A stretch of 64,000 nt of DNA from an uncultured Porphyromonas sp. (GTDB lineage: Bacteria; Bacteroidota; Bacteroidia; Bacteroidales; Porphyromonadaceae), in contig CAJPPK010000003.1 in NCBI GenBank assembly GCA_905372565.1, positions 73,897-137,896 of the forward strand. The letters are read 5' to 3'. The notes beneath the pieces were generated by a model that saw only the letters and a list, made by a program, of their open reading frames with translations, ran no database searches and had not been told where the DNA came from. The position numbers and the translations under genes are program-made. Shown piece by piece: positions 53,485 through 63,600 of this stretch. Numbering within the stretch: the stretch's first letter is position 1; the number at the start of each line of letters is the position of its first letter.

Positions 53485-54531
53485 ATGAAAATGAATGGAC
53501 TTATGAAGACGATCAAGCTCTTACTCCTAGCCGGCTTTGGCCTCCTAGGAAGTACCGTCGCCCTAGCGCAGACGGATAATAAGTACCTGGATGATGCTTA
53601 CTACCGCCGTAGCGATCTGAAGAAGATCGATAAGGAGGCTAAGCGTCAAGCCGAGCTTCGTCGTGCTGCTGAGCGTGCCGAAGCTGAAGCTTGGGCGAAA
53701 GAACAGGAGAAGCTCATCGCAGCCTACAAGAAGAAGCAAGCAGATCGAGAAATCGATGCTTACAACGGGCACCTCGCCCTCCCCGAAGATACGATCCAGC
53801 TAACCCGAAGTGAGCTAGGACGCCTGCTCAAGGAGCAGCGCCTGCAGGGACGCAATGAGGTCTACGGACAGTACTCCTCTCGTCTCAATCGCTTCTCTGG
53901 AGATGGACGCCTTGTCCTCGGTGGTGCATCTCGTATCTATATCGATGCTGACCCTTGGTATGACGATATTGATTATCGCTACTCAGGCTCTGACGTTTAC
54001 CTACGCGTTGGCGCTCGTGATCCCTACTGGAGCTCCCGCTGGGGCTGGAATGTCGGCTGGGGTTGGGGAAGCTGGTATGATCCCTATTACCGCTATGGCT
54101 GGTCCTACTCTCCATATTATTGGGGTGGGTGGGGATCTCGCTACTATGATCCCTTCTACTATGGTGGCTACTACAATGGCTACTGGGGTACACGATATGG
54201 TGGCTACTACGGAGGCTATTACGATGGGTACTATGGCTACCCCTATAGCTATCATCACTATCCCCGCAACTACTACTCCGGCTATACTGGCTACCGAGCT
54301 GTGCGTAATCAGATGACGATCACCCCTCCTCGCCCCCTCGATGGCAATAGCTCTACGGGACGTAGCTACGATCGAGATGCTACTCAGGCAGAGCGCTGGA
54401 ATCAGACCGAGCGAGCTATCAATCGCTCCTATGAGTCTCTCCCACAGCGTAGCTATGACCGCAGTGCTACAGAGTCGCATAATAACTCAAACTCCGGAGG
54501 CGGGTACCGTACTCCAGCCCGTCGTCGCTAA
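53485..54531 (+). CDS. Secreted Tyr/Gly/Trp-rich protein, function unknown
   Basis: A 348-residue protein with a signal peptide (about 1-29, ending ALAQ; an internal ATG at residue 7, MKTIKLLLL, is an alternative start). Next come a charged helical region rich in Arg, Glu, Lys and Ala (about 35-90), a middle section, then an extreme Tyr/Gly/Trp-rich stretch (about 175-275) with repeats such as YYGGYYDGYYGY, and a Ser/Arg/Asn-rich end. I do not recognise a named family. Such compositions occur in surface and outer-membrane-associated Bacteroidetes proteins. Probably first in an operon with the FadL-like and BI-1 genes (48-base gap). Confidence 0.8.
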   Translation: MKMNGLMKTIKLLLLAGFGLLGSTVALAQTDNKYLDDAYYRRSDLKKIDKEAKRQAELRRAAERAEAEAWAKEQEKLIAAYKKKQADREIDAYNGHLALPEDTIQLTRSELGRLLKEQRLQGRNEVYGQYSSRLNRFSGDGRLVLGGASRIYIDADPWYDDIDYRYSGSDVYLRVGARDPYWSSRWGWNVGWGWGSWYDPYYRYGWSYSPYYWGGWGSRYYDPFYYGGYYNGYWGTRYGGYYGGYYDGYYGYPYSYHHYPRNYYSGYTGYRAVRNQMTITPPRPLDGNSSTGRSYDRDATQAERWNQTERAINRSYESLPQRSYDRSATESHNNSNSGGGYRTPARRR

Positions 54532-54579
54532 CGACTGGGCGGTGTATCATCTCTTCGCTAACACAAGTAGACTTAACCG

Positions 54580-56274
54580 ATGAACAGACGACATAAGATC
54601 TTGGGGATCGTGGCGCTTAGCCTTCTCCCCTTGGCTCTCCACGCCCAGAGTGAGCATCAGGCATTCCGCTTGGCATCTCCCTATGAGGCATTCGGGTCAG
54701 CTCGCTCGGCAGCTCTCTCAGGCGCTATGGGGGCTGTAGGCTCCGATGTCTCCTCGATCACCCGTAACCCCGCAGGGATCTCACTCTTCCGAGGAGCTAA
54801 CCGACTCTCATTTACCCTCCAGGGAGATAGCCGTAGCAACGAAGCTAACTGGTATGGTCAGGGATCTTCGACGACGGACAACTTTAAGGTTCGCTTCCAA
54901 GAGTTCTCCTATCAGATCGGTACGAACCGAGCTAGCCGAGGACGCCTATCCTTTGCCTTCGCTATTCGTAATGCTGGACGCTATGACCGCACGCTCAATG
55001 CTTCGGCTTCCCTAGCGGGACAGTCAGGGTTTAGTTCGCTAGCCGACTATGCTGCAGCACGTACGAATAATGGCCGATATGACTTCGGTACCTCATCACG
55101 AGCTGACGATAAGTTCTCTCTCGAATACCTACAGGATCCGAAGCGCTCGGCGAATGACCCGGATCTCCCCTTCATCTCCATCTTCGGAGCAGGAGCAGGC
55201 TGGATCGCACCTAAGGCAGGAGAGCGACGCTATCAGTCTAATTATACCGCACCGATGAGTCAGACCTCGCTGGTCTACCGGGAGCGTGGGAGCATCACCG
55301 ACTATGATCTCGCTCTCGGGGTCGAGGTAGATGACGCTCTCCATCTCGGGATCGTCGGTACACTCTCCTCGCTCGATCATGAGCTCAATACCTACTACGA
55401 AGAGCGCTATGGTCAGCAGGGACGCCTGTCACTTCAGAATGTGCGCACGACGTCAGGCTTCGGCGGACGCCTTGGTGCAGGTCTGCTCTATGAACCACTT
55501 GATGGGCTCCGTCTAGGTGCTTCTATCTATACGCCGACCTTCTATAGTATGCGGGAGAGCTTCCGTGCCGTGAGCGAAGGACAGCGTAGAGGCTTCACCG
55601 ATGGACGAGCTAGCCTCGACTATAACCCCGAGCAGAGCTATCGCCTGCGTGGCGCTTGGCGCTTCGGACTTAGTGGTGCCTATCTCATCGGGCAATACGG
55701 CTTCCTTAGCGTAGACTATGACTATGCCACGCTTGGACATCTTCGCCTGTCAGATGCGCCGACGTATGACTCCTTTGGCAATGATGTGGGTGATGATGCA
55801 GGCTTTGAAGAAGACAATGCTCGACTGAAGACGAATTACCAAGGGGTGCATACTGTCCGTGTCGGAGCCGAGGCACTCCTCTCATCACGTGTATCTCTCC
55901 GTGGGGGCTACCGCTACAGCTCTTCACCAATCAAGAATGCTGGGCTGAAGGGGATGAATGCTACGACGGAGGTCCTTGTACCTGGACCTACGGTTCACTA
56001 CTCCCTACCTGATGCGGTCAATAGCTTCTCTGCTGGATTTGGCTGGCGTGTCTCCCCGAGTGTGACTCTGGATCTCGCTTACGTCTATACGCAGCAGAAG
56101 GGACGTACCTTTGCTTTCCCTTATGTGAGTGACTACGGTACCTCCCTCAATCCCCGAAGTAACACCACGCAGGCGGTGACACCTCGTACTCCCGAGGCTA
56201 GAGACGGGCTTCAGACGATTAAGGAAACGAATACCCGTCATCAGGCTGTAGCTACGGTATCCTTCCGCTTCTAA
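54580..56274 (+). CDS. FadL/OmpP1-family outer-membrane transport protein
   Basis: A 564-residue outer-membrane barrel with signal peptide (about 1-22, ending LHAQ) and the FadL-type N terminus: PYEAFGSARSAALSGAMGAVGSDVSSITRNPAGIS (spans residues 34-68), where the NPAG element is the family mark. Many barrel strands follow, ending in ATVSFRF, a typical aromatic C-terminal strand. Family members move hydrophobic compounds or serve type 9 secretion (PorV); I cannot place this one further. It is 13 bases before the BI-1 gene. Confidence 0.9.
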   Translation: MNRRHKILGIVALSLLPLALHAQSEHQAFRLASPYEAFGSARSAALSGAMGAVGSDVSSITRNPAGISLFRGANRLSFTLQGDSRSNEANWYGQGSSTTDNFKVRFQEFSYQIGTNRASRGRLSFAFAIRNAGRYDRTLNASASLAGQSGFSSLADYAAARTNNGRYDFGTSSRADDKFSLEYLQDPKRSANDPDLPFISIFGAGAGWIAPKAGERRYQSNYTAPMSQTSLVYRERGSITDYDLALGVEVDDALHLGIVGTLSSLDHELNTYYEERYGQQGRLSLQNVRTTSGFGGRLGAGLLYEPLDGLRLGASIYTPTFYSMRESFRAVSEGQRRGFTDGRASLDYNPEQSYRLRGAWRFGLSGAYLIGQYGFLSVDYDYATLGHLRLSDAPTYDSFGNDVGDDAGFEEDNARLKTNYQGVHTVRVGAEALLSSRVSLRGGYRYSSSPIKNAGLKGMNATTEVLVPGPTVHYSLPDAVNSFSAGFGWRVSPSVTLDLAYVYTQQKGRTFAFPYVSDYGTSLNPRSNTTQAVTPRTPEARDGLQTIKETNTRHQAVATVSFRF

Positions 56275-56287
56275 TACATTTATTATA

Positions 56288-57013
56288 ATGAGTCCAATGA
56301 ATAATTCGCAGTATCCCTACTCGGGGTCAGATCTTGATGGCGAAGTGCTAGTAGATGATGTGCTACTGGGGAGTGCTGTCCGCCGTACATTTGTCTGGAT
56401 GGCACTTGGGCTAGCTATTACAGGGCTAGCTTCGCATTTCGTCTTTAGTAGCAATCTAGTCTACAAGCTTCTTGAAGGATATACCTTCTGGTTCCTACTG
56501 ATCGCAGAGGTGGCTCTCGTCCTCTTCCTCTCAGGTCGAGTGATGAAGATGTCTATCCCTGTAGCTACCGGCGCCTTTGTCCTCTATGCTGTGCTGAGTG
56601 GTGTGAGCTTGAGTCCGATTTATCTCGCCTATACGTATGAGTCGATCGCGACAACCTTCTTCATCACGGGGGGTATGTTTGGGGCTATGGCTGTCTATGG
56701 CTACACGACGAAGCGAGATTTGACTTCTCTCGGGAGTATCCTCTTTATGGGGTTGATTGGGCTTGTCCTAGCGGGTATCGTCAATCTCTTTCTCGGTAGC
56801 ACGACAGTGATGTGGATTACTTCGGTTCTCGGGGTGCTGATCTTCACGGGCCTCACGGCTTATGATGTCCAGAAGGTGAAGGTAATGCTTGCTCGGACGC
56901 TTGCCGACGAAGAGACCTCTAAGCGAGTGTCGCTCCTAGGAGCACTGTCGCTTTACCTGGACTTCATCAACCTCTTCCTCTATCTCTTGCGCTTCTTCGG
57001 ACGCCGAGATTAG
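56288..57013 (+). CDS. Bax inhibitor-1/YccA family membrane protein
   Basis: A 241-residue protein with seven hydrophobic helices. A cytoplasmic N-terminal stretch of about 40 residues precedes the RTFVWMALGLAITGLASHFV helix. The family's acidic residues are present: LTAYDVQKVKVML (Asp about 195) and LYLDFINLFLYLLRFF near the C terminus. Bacterial homologues are pH-sensitive Ca2+ leak channels or FtsH-associated proteins. Last gene of the local operon; terminator follows. MNNSQYPYS from the second ATG is an alternative start. Confidence 0.94.
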   Translation: MSPMNNSQYPYSGSDLDGEVLVDDVLLGSAVRRTFVWMALGLAITGLASHFVFSSNLVYKLLEGYTFWFLLIAEVALVLFLSGRVMKMSIPVATGAFVLYAVLSGVSLSPIYLAYTYESIATTFFITGGMFGAMAVYGYTTKRDLTSLGSILFMGLIGLVLAGIVNLFLGSTTVMWITSVLGVLIFTGLTAYDVQKVKVMLARTLADEETSKRVSLLGALSLYLDFINLFLYLLRFFGRRD

Positions 57014-57034
57014 TACTCTTTTATTTAGGTCTAG

Positions 57035-57076
57035 TTCGCCCCACAAGCCGAAATGGTTTGTGGGGCGAATTTCTTT
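57035..57076 (+). terminator. Terminator after the BI-1 gene
   Basis: A 15-bp stem with one G:T pair (57035-57049 with 57055-57069) is followed by TTTCTTTA. Confidence 0.88.
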
Positions 57077-57234
57077 ATGGGGTCATGGTAAACATAGAGC
57101 TTGCTGTTAGGAGACCTCTAGCTTTGCTGGCAGAAAGGCCTATGATTGGCTTCCTAGAGGCGAATAATTTTTATACCTTTACCTAAGTAAGCGCTATGGC
57201 GCATGATTACTAAGCAAACGCTCTCTATTCATAT

Positions 57235-58128
57235 ATGAAGGGTATAGTCCTAGCTGGCGGCGCAGGTACCCGCCTCTATCCGATCACCAAGGGGGTCAGT
57301 AAGCAGCTCCTTCCGATCTATGATAAGCCGATGATCTACTATCCGATCTCGGTGCTTATGCTTGCGGGTATCCGTGAGATCTTGATCATCTCCACTCCCG
57401 AAGATCTGCCTGCCTTCCGTCGCCTCCTAGGGGATGGAAGTGACTACGGTGTTAGCTTCTCCTATGCGGAGCAGCCCTCCCCAGATGGTCTAGCGCAAGC
57501 CTTCCTCATCGGAAGAGAATTTATCGGGGATGATGCCGTCTGTCTCGTATTGGGAGATAATATCTTCTATGGCATGTCCTTTACTCATCTGCTACAGGAA
57601 GCTGTGGAGACCGCAGAGGCGAAGGGAGAGGCGACCGTCTTTGGTTATTGGGTGAGCGATCCAGAGCGATATGGCGTAGCCGAGTTTGATAGCCAAGGAC
57701 GCTGTGTCTCCATTGAGGAGAAACCTAAGGAACCGAAGAGTAACTATGCTGTCGTAGGACTATACTTCTATCCCAATGAGGTGGTACGTGTGGCTGAGGG
57801 TGTCCGCCCCTCGGCTCGTGGGGAGCTAGAGATCACAAGTGTTAACCAAGCCTTACTTACAGAGGGACGTCTCAAGGTGCAGACGCTCGGTCGTGGCTTT
57901 GCTTGGCTAGATACTGGTACGCATGACTCGCTCTCAGAGGCTTCAACCTTTGTCGAGGTTATCGAGAAGCGCCAGGGTCTGAAGGTTGCTTGCCTTGAAG
58001 AGATAGCCTATCGTCAAGGGTGGCTGTCGAAGGAGGACCTGCATCGCTTAGCTAAGCCCATGGCTAAGAATCAGTACGGACAATATCTCCTCCGCCTCAC
58101 GGAACTAGACCTCGCTCCTCTAAGATGA
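57235..58128 (+). CDS. rfbA: Glucose-1-phosphate thymidylyltransferase RfbA/RmlA
   Basis: A 297-residue enzyme making dTDP-glucose, step 1 of dTDP-L-rhamnose synthesis. Signature LAGGAGTRLYPITKGVSKQL (residues 6-25), LLPIYDKPMIYYPISVLMLAG, LVLGDNIFYG and FAWLDTGTHDSL are intact. It overlaps rfbC by 4 bases. A TACCTTTA box 54 bases upstream is a weak promoter candidate. Confidence 0.97.
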   Translation: MKGIVLAGGAGTRLYPITKGVSKQLLPIYDKPMIYYPISVLMLAGIREILIISTPEDLPAFRRLLGDGSDYGVSFSYAEQPSPDGLAQAFLIGREFIGDDAVCLVLGDNIFYGMSFTHLLQEAVETAEAKGEATVFGYWVSDPERYGVAEFDSQGRCVSIEEKPKEPKSNYAVVGLYFYPNEVVRVAEGVRPSARGELEITSVNQALLTEGRLKVQTLGRGFAWLDTGTHDSLSEASTFVEVIEKRQGLKVACLEEIAYRQGWLSKEDLHRLAKPMAKNQYGQYLLRLTELDLAPLR

Positions 58129-58697
58129 ATGTCCTCGATACCGCCCTTCCCGAGGTAAAGATCCTAGAGCCGCGTATCTTCACAGACGGGCGGGGATACT
58201 TTATGGAGTCTTTCAATGAAAGACGCTTCTCGGAGCTTATCCGTCCGATTCACTTCGTGCAGGATAATGAGAGTCGCTCGAGCTATGGCGTGATCCGTGG
58301 ATTACACTTCCAGCTACCTCCTCATGCGCAGAGTAAGCTGGTCCGTGTCGTTCGTGGGCGTGTCCTGGATGTGGCAGTAGATGTACGTGTCGGATCCCCC
58401 ACCTTTGGGAAGCATGTAGCTGTTGAGCTAAGTGAGGAGAATAAGCGGATGCTTTTCATCCCTCGTGGTTTTGCTCATGGCTTTAGTGTCCTAAGCCCTG
58501 AAGCAGTCTTCCAGTACAAATGTGATAGCTTCTACGCTCCCGAGGTAGAAGGTGCGGTAGCTTGGGATGATCCTGAGCTCGGCATTGACTGGCAACTCCC
58601 TACGTGTGACATCGTACTTTCACCTAAGGATCGTGAGCATCCTCGGCTAAGAGAGGCTACTCACCTCTTTGACTTTCATACTTCCCTCTACGAATGA
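58125..58697 (+). CDS. rfbC: dTDP-4-dehydrorhamnose 3,5-epimerase RfbC/RmlC
   Basis: A 190-residue cupin epimerase, step 3 of the pathway. FTDGRGYFMESFNERRF, VQDNESRSSYGVIRGLHFQ, with the catalytic His in RGLHFQ, and FIPRGFAHGFSVLS are present. Overlaps both neighbours by 4 bases. Confidence 0.97.
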   Translation: MNVLDTALPEVKILEPRIFTDGRGYFMESFNERRFSELIRPIHFVQDNESRSSYGVIRGLHFQLPPHAQSKLVRVVRGRVLDVAVDVRVGSPTFGKHVAVELSEENKRMLFIPRGFAHGFSVLSPEAVFQYKCDSFYAPEVEGAVAWDDPELGIDWQLPTCDIVLSPKDREHPRLREATHLFDFHTSLYE

Positions 58698-59563
58698 ATA
58701 TCCTAGTGACTGGAGCGGGTGGTCAGCTTGGGCAGGAGCTTCATCGAGTAGTCGATGAGCAGAGCTCGAAGCATAGCTACTATTTCTGCGATAGGGGAGA
58801 GTTGGATCTAACGGATGCTTCGACGCTGGAGGCCTTCCTCGAAGCTCATACTATTGATCTGATCATCAATGCCGCAGCATATACTGCGGTAGACCGAGCA
58901 GAGGATGAACCAGCACAGGCCGATCTCGTCAATCACCAAGCTGTCGCTACGCTAGCTCGCTTGGCTAAGTTGCGTAATGCTTTTCTTATCCATATCTCTA
59001 CAGACTATGTCTTCTCTGGAGAAGCTCATACCCCCTATACGGAGGAGGCACCCACTGCTCCTCTAGGAGTTTATGGGCAGACGAAGCGCTTAGGAGAGGA
59101 GGCTATTCTGGCTTCGGGTGTACGTCATCAGATCTATCGGACTTCCTGGCTTTACTCCGCCTATGGATCCAACTTTGTCAAGACGATGTGTCGCCTTCAG
59201 CAGGAGCGCTCCGAGCTGAATGTCGTCTTCGATCAGATCGGCTCTCCGACTTGGGCAAGAGATTTGGCTCACTTCCTTTATATAGTAGTCGAGCAAGAGC
59301 GTCTAGAGGTACAGGGTATCTTCCACTATAGCAATGAGGGCGTCTGCTCGTGGTATGACCTGGCCGAGGCTGTTCGTCGTCTGACGAAGGCGGACTGTCG
59401 TATTCGCCCCATCCGGACATCCGAATATCCCACACGTGCTAAGCGTCCCGCTTATGCTGTCTTAGACAAGACGAAGCTCAAGGAGACCTTGGGTATTGAG
59501 CTTCCCCACTGGCAGACTTCGCTAGCTAGCTGTATTACCGAGATCCAATCCCTAACTAAGTAA
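58694..59563 (+). CDS. rfbD: dTDP-4-dehydrorhamnose reductase RfbD/RmlD
   Basis: A 289-residue short-chain reductase for the last step of dTDP-L-rhamnose synthesis. NAD(P)-binding VTGAGGQLGQEL (residues 5-16), NAAAYTAVDRAEDEP, ISTDYVFSGE, YGQTKRLGEEA (Tyr-x3-Lys) and RTSWLYSAYG are visible. Confidence 0.97.
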   Translation: MNILVTGAGGQLGQELHRVVDEQSSKHSYYFCDRGELDLTDASTLEAFLEAHTIDLIINAAAYTAVDRAEDEPAQADLVNHQAVATLARLAKLRNAFLIHISTDYVFSGEAHTPYTEEAPTAPLGVYGQTKRLGEEAILASGVRHQIYRTSWLYSAYGSNFVKTMCRLQQERSELNVVFDQIGSPTWARDLAHFLYIVVEQERLEVQGIFHYSNEGVCSWYDLAEAVRRLTKADCRIRPIRTSEYPTRAKRPAYAVLDKTKLKETLGIELPHWQTSLASCITEIQSLTK

Positions 59564-59580
59564 TCCCCCTTTTTCGCTAT

Positions 59581-60621
59581 ATGTCTTACGCTCGTACCCT
59601 TCTGATCACTGGTGGCGCTGGCTTCATCGGATCACATGTCGTCCGTCTCTTTACCCATAAGTATCCCGAGTATCACATCATCTGCCTGGATAAGTTGACT
59701 TATGCGGGGAACCTTAAGACCCTCGAGGATGTGGCGTCTGCTCCTAACTACACCTTCGTGCAGGGGGATATCTGTGACTATGAGCAGGTGCTTGCTCTCT
59801 TTCAGCAGTATGCTATCGATGGGGTCATTCACCTCGCAGCAGAGAGTCATGTGGATCGCAGTATCTCTGATCCGTTTGTCTTCGCTCGTACCAATGTGAT
59901 GGGGACGCTCTCCCTGCTCCAAGCAGCGAAGGTCACGTGGCAGGCTTCCCCCGAAGGTTTTGCTGGTAAGCGCTTCTATCATATCTCGACGGATGAGGTC
60001 TATGGAGCACTGGAGCTAGGCGATGCTTTCTTTACCGAAGAGACGAAGTACGATCCTCATAGTCCTTACTCAGCGAGTAAGGCTTCCAGCGATCATTTCG
60101 TCAGAGCCTACCATGATACCTATGGACTACCTACGCTGGTGACGAACTGCTCCAATAACTACGGTCCCTATCAGTATCCTGAGAAGCTCATCCCTCTCTT
60201 CATTGATAATATCCGTAAGCGTAAGCCACTCCCTGTCTATGGCACGGGTGAGAATGTCCGTGACTGGCTCTATGTCGAGGATCATGCCCGAGCGATTGAT
60301 CTGATCTTCCACCGAGGGGCAGTTGCTTCGACCTATAATATCGGAGGCTTCAATGAGTGGCGTAATATTGATCTCGTTCGCCTACTCGTCAAGACTGTGG
60401 ATCGCTTACTTGGTCACCCCGAAGGCTATTCGGATGAGCTCATCACCTTCGTTACGGATCGAGCTGGTCACGACCTCCGCTATGCGATTGACTCCACTAA
60501 GCTGAAGGAGGAATTAGGTTGGATGCCTAGCCTTCAGTTTGAGGAAGGTCTAGAAAAGACGATCCGCTGGTATCTCGATCATCAAGATTGGATTGACCAT
60601 GTCAGTGCACGCCTAGCCTAG
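59581..60621 (+). CDS. rfbB: dTDP-glucose 4,6-dehydratase RfbB/RmlB
   Basis: A 346-residue enzyme, step 2 of the pathway. GGAGFIGSHVVRLF (residues 11-24), HLAAESHVDRSI, STDEVYGAL with the catalytic Thr-Asp-Glu, YSASKASSDHFV (Tyr-x3-Lys), NCSNNYGPYQYPEKLIP and RDWLYVEDHARAI. Seventeen bases after rfbD. The gene order is A-C-D-B. Confidence 0.97.
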   Translation: MSYARTLLITGGAGFIGSHVVRLFTHKYPEYHIICLDKLTYAGNLKTLEDVASAPNYTFVQGDICDYEQVLALFQQYAIDGVIHLAAESHVDRSISDPFVFARTNVMGTLSLLQAAKVTWQASPEGFAGKRFYHISTDEVYGALELGDAFFTEETKYDPHSPYSASKASSDHFVRAYHDTYGLPTLVTNCSNNYGPYQYPEKLIPLFIDNIRKRKPLPVYGTGENVRDWLYVEDHARAIDLIFHRGAVASTYNIGGFNEWRNIDLVRLLVKTVDRLLGHPEGYSDELITFVTDRAGHDLRYAIDSTKLKEELGWMPSLQFEEGLEKTIRWYLDHQDWIDHVSARLA

Positions 60622-60658
60622 GTAGCACCGCTCCCTTCCTTTTTATTTCTCTACTCTG

Positions 60659-63600
60659 ATGAAGAAGAGTCGTTTTTTGCTCTCCCTTCTCTGCCTGATG
60701 GTCTCGACCATGGGGTGGGGAAGGGAGAAGTCTTTAGCTCCCTGGCGAGACCCTGCAGTGAATGGGGTGAATCGTCTACCCATGTGTGCCGATTACTTTG
60801 CCTTTCAGTCAGGCGAGGAGGCTACTACGAAGGAGCATAGCTCTCGCTACCTCTCTCTGAATGGCCCATGGCACTTCCTCTGGGTACGCCATGCCGAAGA
60901 TCGTCCTCGGGATTTCGATGCGCTTCGGCTGGAGGATCGTAGCTGGGCTACGATCCCTGTGCCTGGTATCTGGGAGCTCCATGGCTATGGAGCGCCACTC
61001 TATGCTAATGCCGTCTATGCCTGGCATAATCAGTTTAAGAATGATCCCCCAGTAGTCCCTCTTCGAGAGAATCATGTAGGGAGCTATCGCCGACGGATCT
61101 TGATCCCCAGCACTTGGCGAGGGAAGCGAATCATCGCTCATTTTGGTGCGGTTAGCTCGAGTCTCACCCTCGCGGTCAATGGGCGTGAGGTGGGGTATAG
61201 TGAGGATAGCAAGCTCCCTGCAGAGTTTGACATTACACCTTATGTTCGCTTTGGCGAAGAGAATCTGCTGGCCTTTCAGGTCTTTCGTTGGGTCGATGGT
61301 ACGTACCTCGAGTGTCAGGACTTCTGGCGTCTGTCGGGCGTCGCTCGGGACTGTTACCTCTATGCCCGTAGTCCACAGCGTATCGAGGATGTGCAGCTAG
61401 TCGCAGATCTTGATACGCTCCATTATCAGACGGGGCTTCTTTTGCTCAAGCTACAGAAGACCTCAGCGAACCTCCCCGTCTCGCTAACCCTACGTGATGC
61501 CGAGGGGAAGATATGCCTACAGAGGAAGTCAGTTACCGCATCCTCGCTCCAGCTGGAGCTACCGAGCGTCCGCCCCTGGAGTGCTGAAGATCCCTATCGC
61601 TATACTCTGGAGCTGGAGACGGCTGATGAAGTGATCCGCCAGCCGATAGGTTTTAGGAATGTCCGTGTGGCAGGTGGACAACTGCTCTTCAATGGTCAGC
61701 CGATCCTCCTCAAGGGTGTCAACCGACATGAGATGGATCCCGATGGTGGCTACTATGTCTCTCGTGAGCGCATGCTCCAGGATGTAAGGCTGATGAAGGA
61801 GCTAAATATCAATGCGGTCCGTACGAGCCATTATCCCAATGATGACTACTGGTATGAGCTGTGCGATCGCTACGGGATCTATGTCGTATCGGAGGCGAAC
61901 CTAGAGAGTCATGGTATGGGCTATGGCAAGGAGTCGCTGGCGCATCGTGCAGACTTTCTCTCGGCTCATCTAGAGCGAAACGAGCGACAGGTAGCTCGCC
62001 TCTTCAATCATCCCAGCATCCTCATCTGGTCGTTAGGTAATGAGGCGGGCAATGGATCGAACTTTAGAGAAGCCTACCGCCGAGTGAAGGCGCTTGACCC
62101 CTCCCGCCCTGTGCAGTACGAGCGGTCGGGTAAGGAGAATACAGACATCTTCTGCCCCATGTATCGCAAGCCCAATGAGATCATCCGCTACCTAGAGTCC
62201 GATCCGAAGATGCCACTTATTCAGTGTGAGTATGCCCATGCTATGGGTAACTCTGAGGGTGGTTTCGAGGAGTATTGGGAGCTGATCCGTAAGTATCCTC
62301 AGTATCAGGGTGGTTTTATTTGGGACTTTGCTGACCAAGGATTACGCTGGAAGCGTCCCGATGGACGTACTTTCTTCGCCTATGGAGGGGATTTTAATCG
62401 TTATGATTATTCCGATAACAACTTCCTGAATAATGGTCTGGTTAGCCCCGATCGTCATCCCAATCCCCATGCGGAGGAGGTGCGCTATGTCCAGCAGTCT
62501 ATTCGTCCGACCCTCTTAGATGCTCGCACGGGAAGGCTGGTTATCTATAATGAGTACTTCTTCACAGATCTCAGTCGGTATGCACTGCGCTGGGAGCTGT
62601 CAGTTGCGGGGAAAGCTATCGAGTCGGGGAGCCTTGACCTCCCAGCGATCGCCCCCCAGCGAACCGATACGCTCTGCCTACCTTATCACTTCCCCGAGGT
62701 CTCTCCCGAGGAGGAGGTGACGCTACAGCTCTTCTTCACGCTTCGTCAGTCGGATGGTCTTCTCCCTGCTGGTCAGGAAGTGGCTCGGGAACAGTTTGTC
62801 CTTCAGGAGGGGAAGCTCCCTGCTTTATCCTTAGCGCAAGGAGGTAAGCTCTCTAAGCCTCGCCTCCAGACGCATGACACACATTACTATATTGTGGAGG
62901 GAGAGGATTGGCGTATCGATGTGGATCGACACACCGGATTTATCTCTCGCTATGAGGTCGGAGGGCAAAGCTTCTTACTAGAGGGACAAGCGCTCCAGCC
63001 CAACTTCTGGCGAGCTCCTACAGATAATGATATGGGGGCTGGACTTCAGCAGAAGTATGCGCCTTGGCGTAAGCCTACTTACCAGCTGGCTTCCCTCAAG
63101 ACGCTTCCTGCCGGTGATAGCCTGCTGACCATCCAGGCCGATTATCTCCTGTCCGACTTGGGGGCTAAGCTCTGCTTGACCTATACGGTAGATGCTCTTG
63201 GCACGCTTCGCTATGAGCAAGTCTTAGTCCCTGATACAGCTCGGCGAGTACCGAACTTCTTTCGCTTTGGGGTGCGCCTAGCCTTGCCCCCCACGATGAA
63301 TCAGCTGGCGTACTATGGGCGAGGGCCTATGGAGAACTATCCCGATCGCAAGGCATCACAGCATCTTGGGTATTATGTCTCCGAGGTTTCCTCGCAGTAC
63401 TATCCCTACCTGCGCCCACAGGAGACGGGGCTAAAGTCTGACCTATCCTTCTTCTGTGTTCTGGATGCGGGAGGGCGAGGATTGGAAGTGCGCTCCGATA
63501 AGCGGTTCTATGCTTCGGCGCTGGATCGTAGCCTAGATGCGCTCGATGGGTTTCCCGAGAAGGGACAAGCACATGGAGAGCTGATCCCTCCATCCGACCG

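Noticed and set aside
57174..57181. rfbA promoter with -7 box TACCTTTA
   Set aside because: The -33 position holds TTC, not TTG, so I kept it only as a mention in the rfbA entry.
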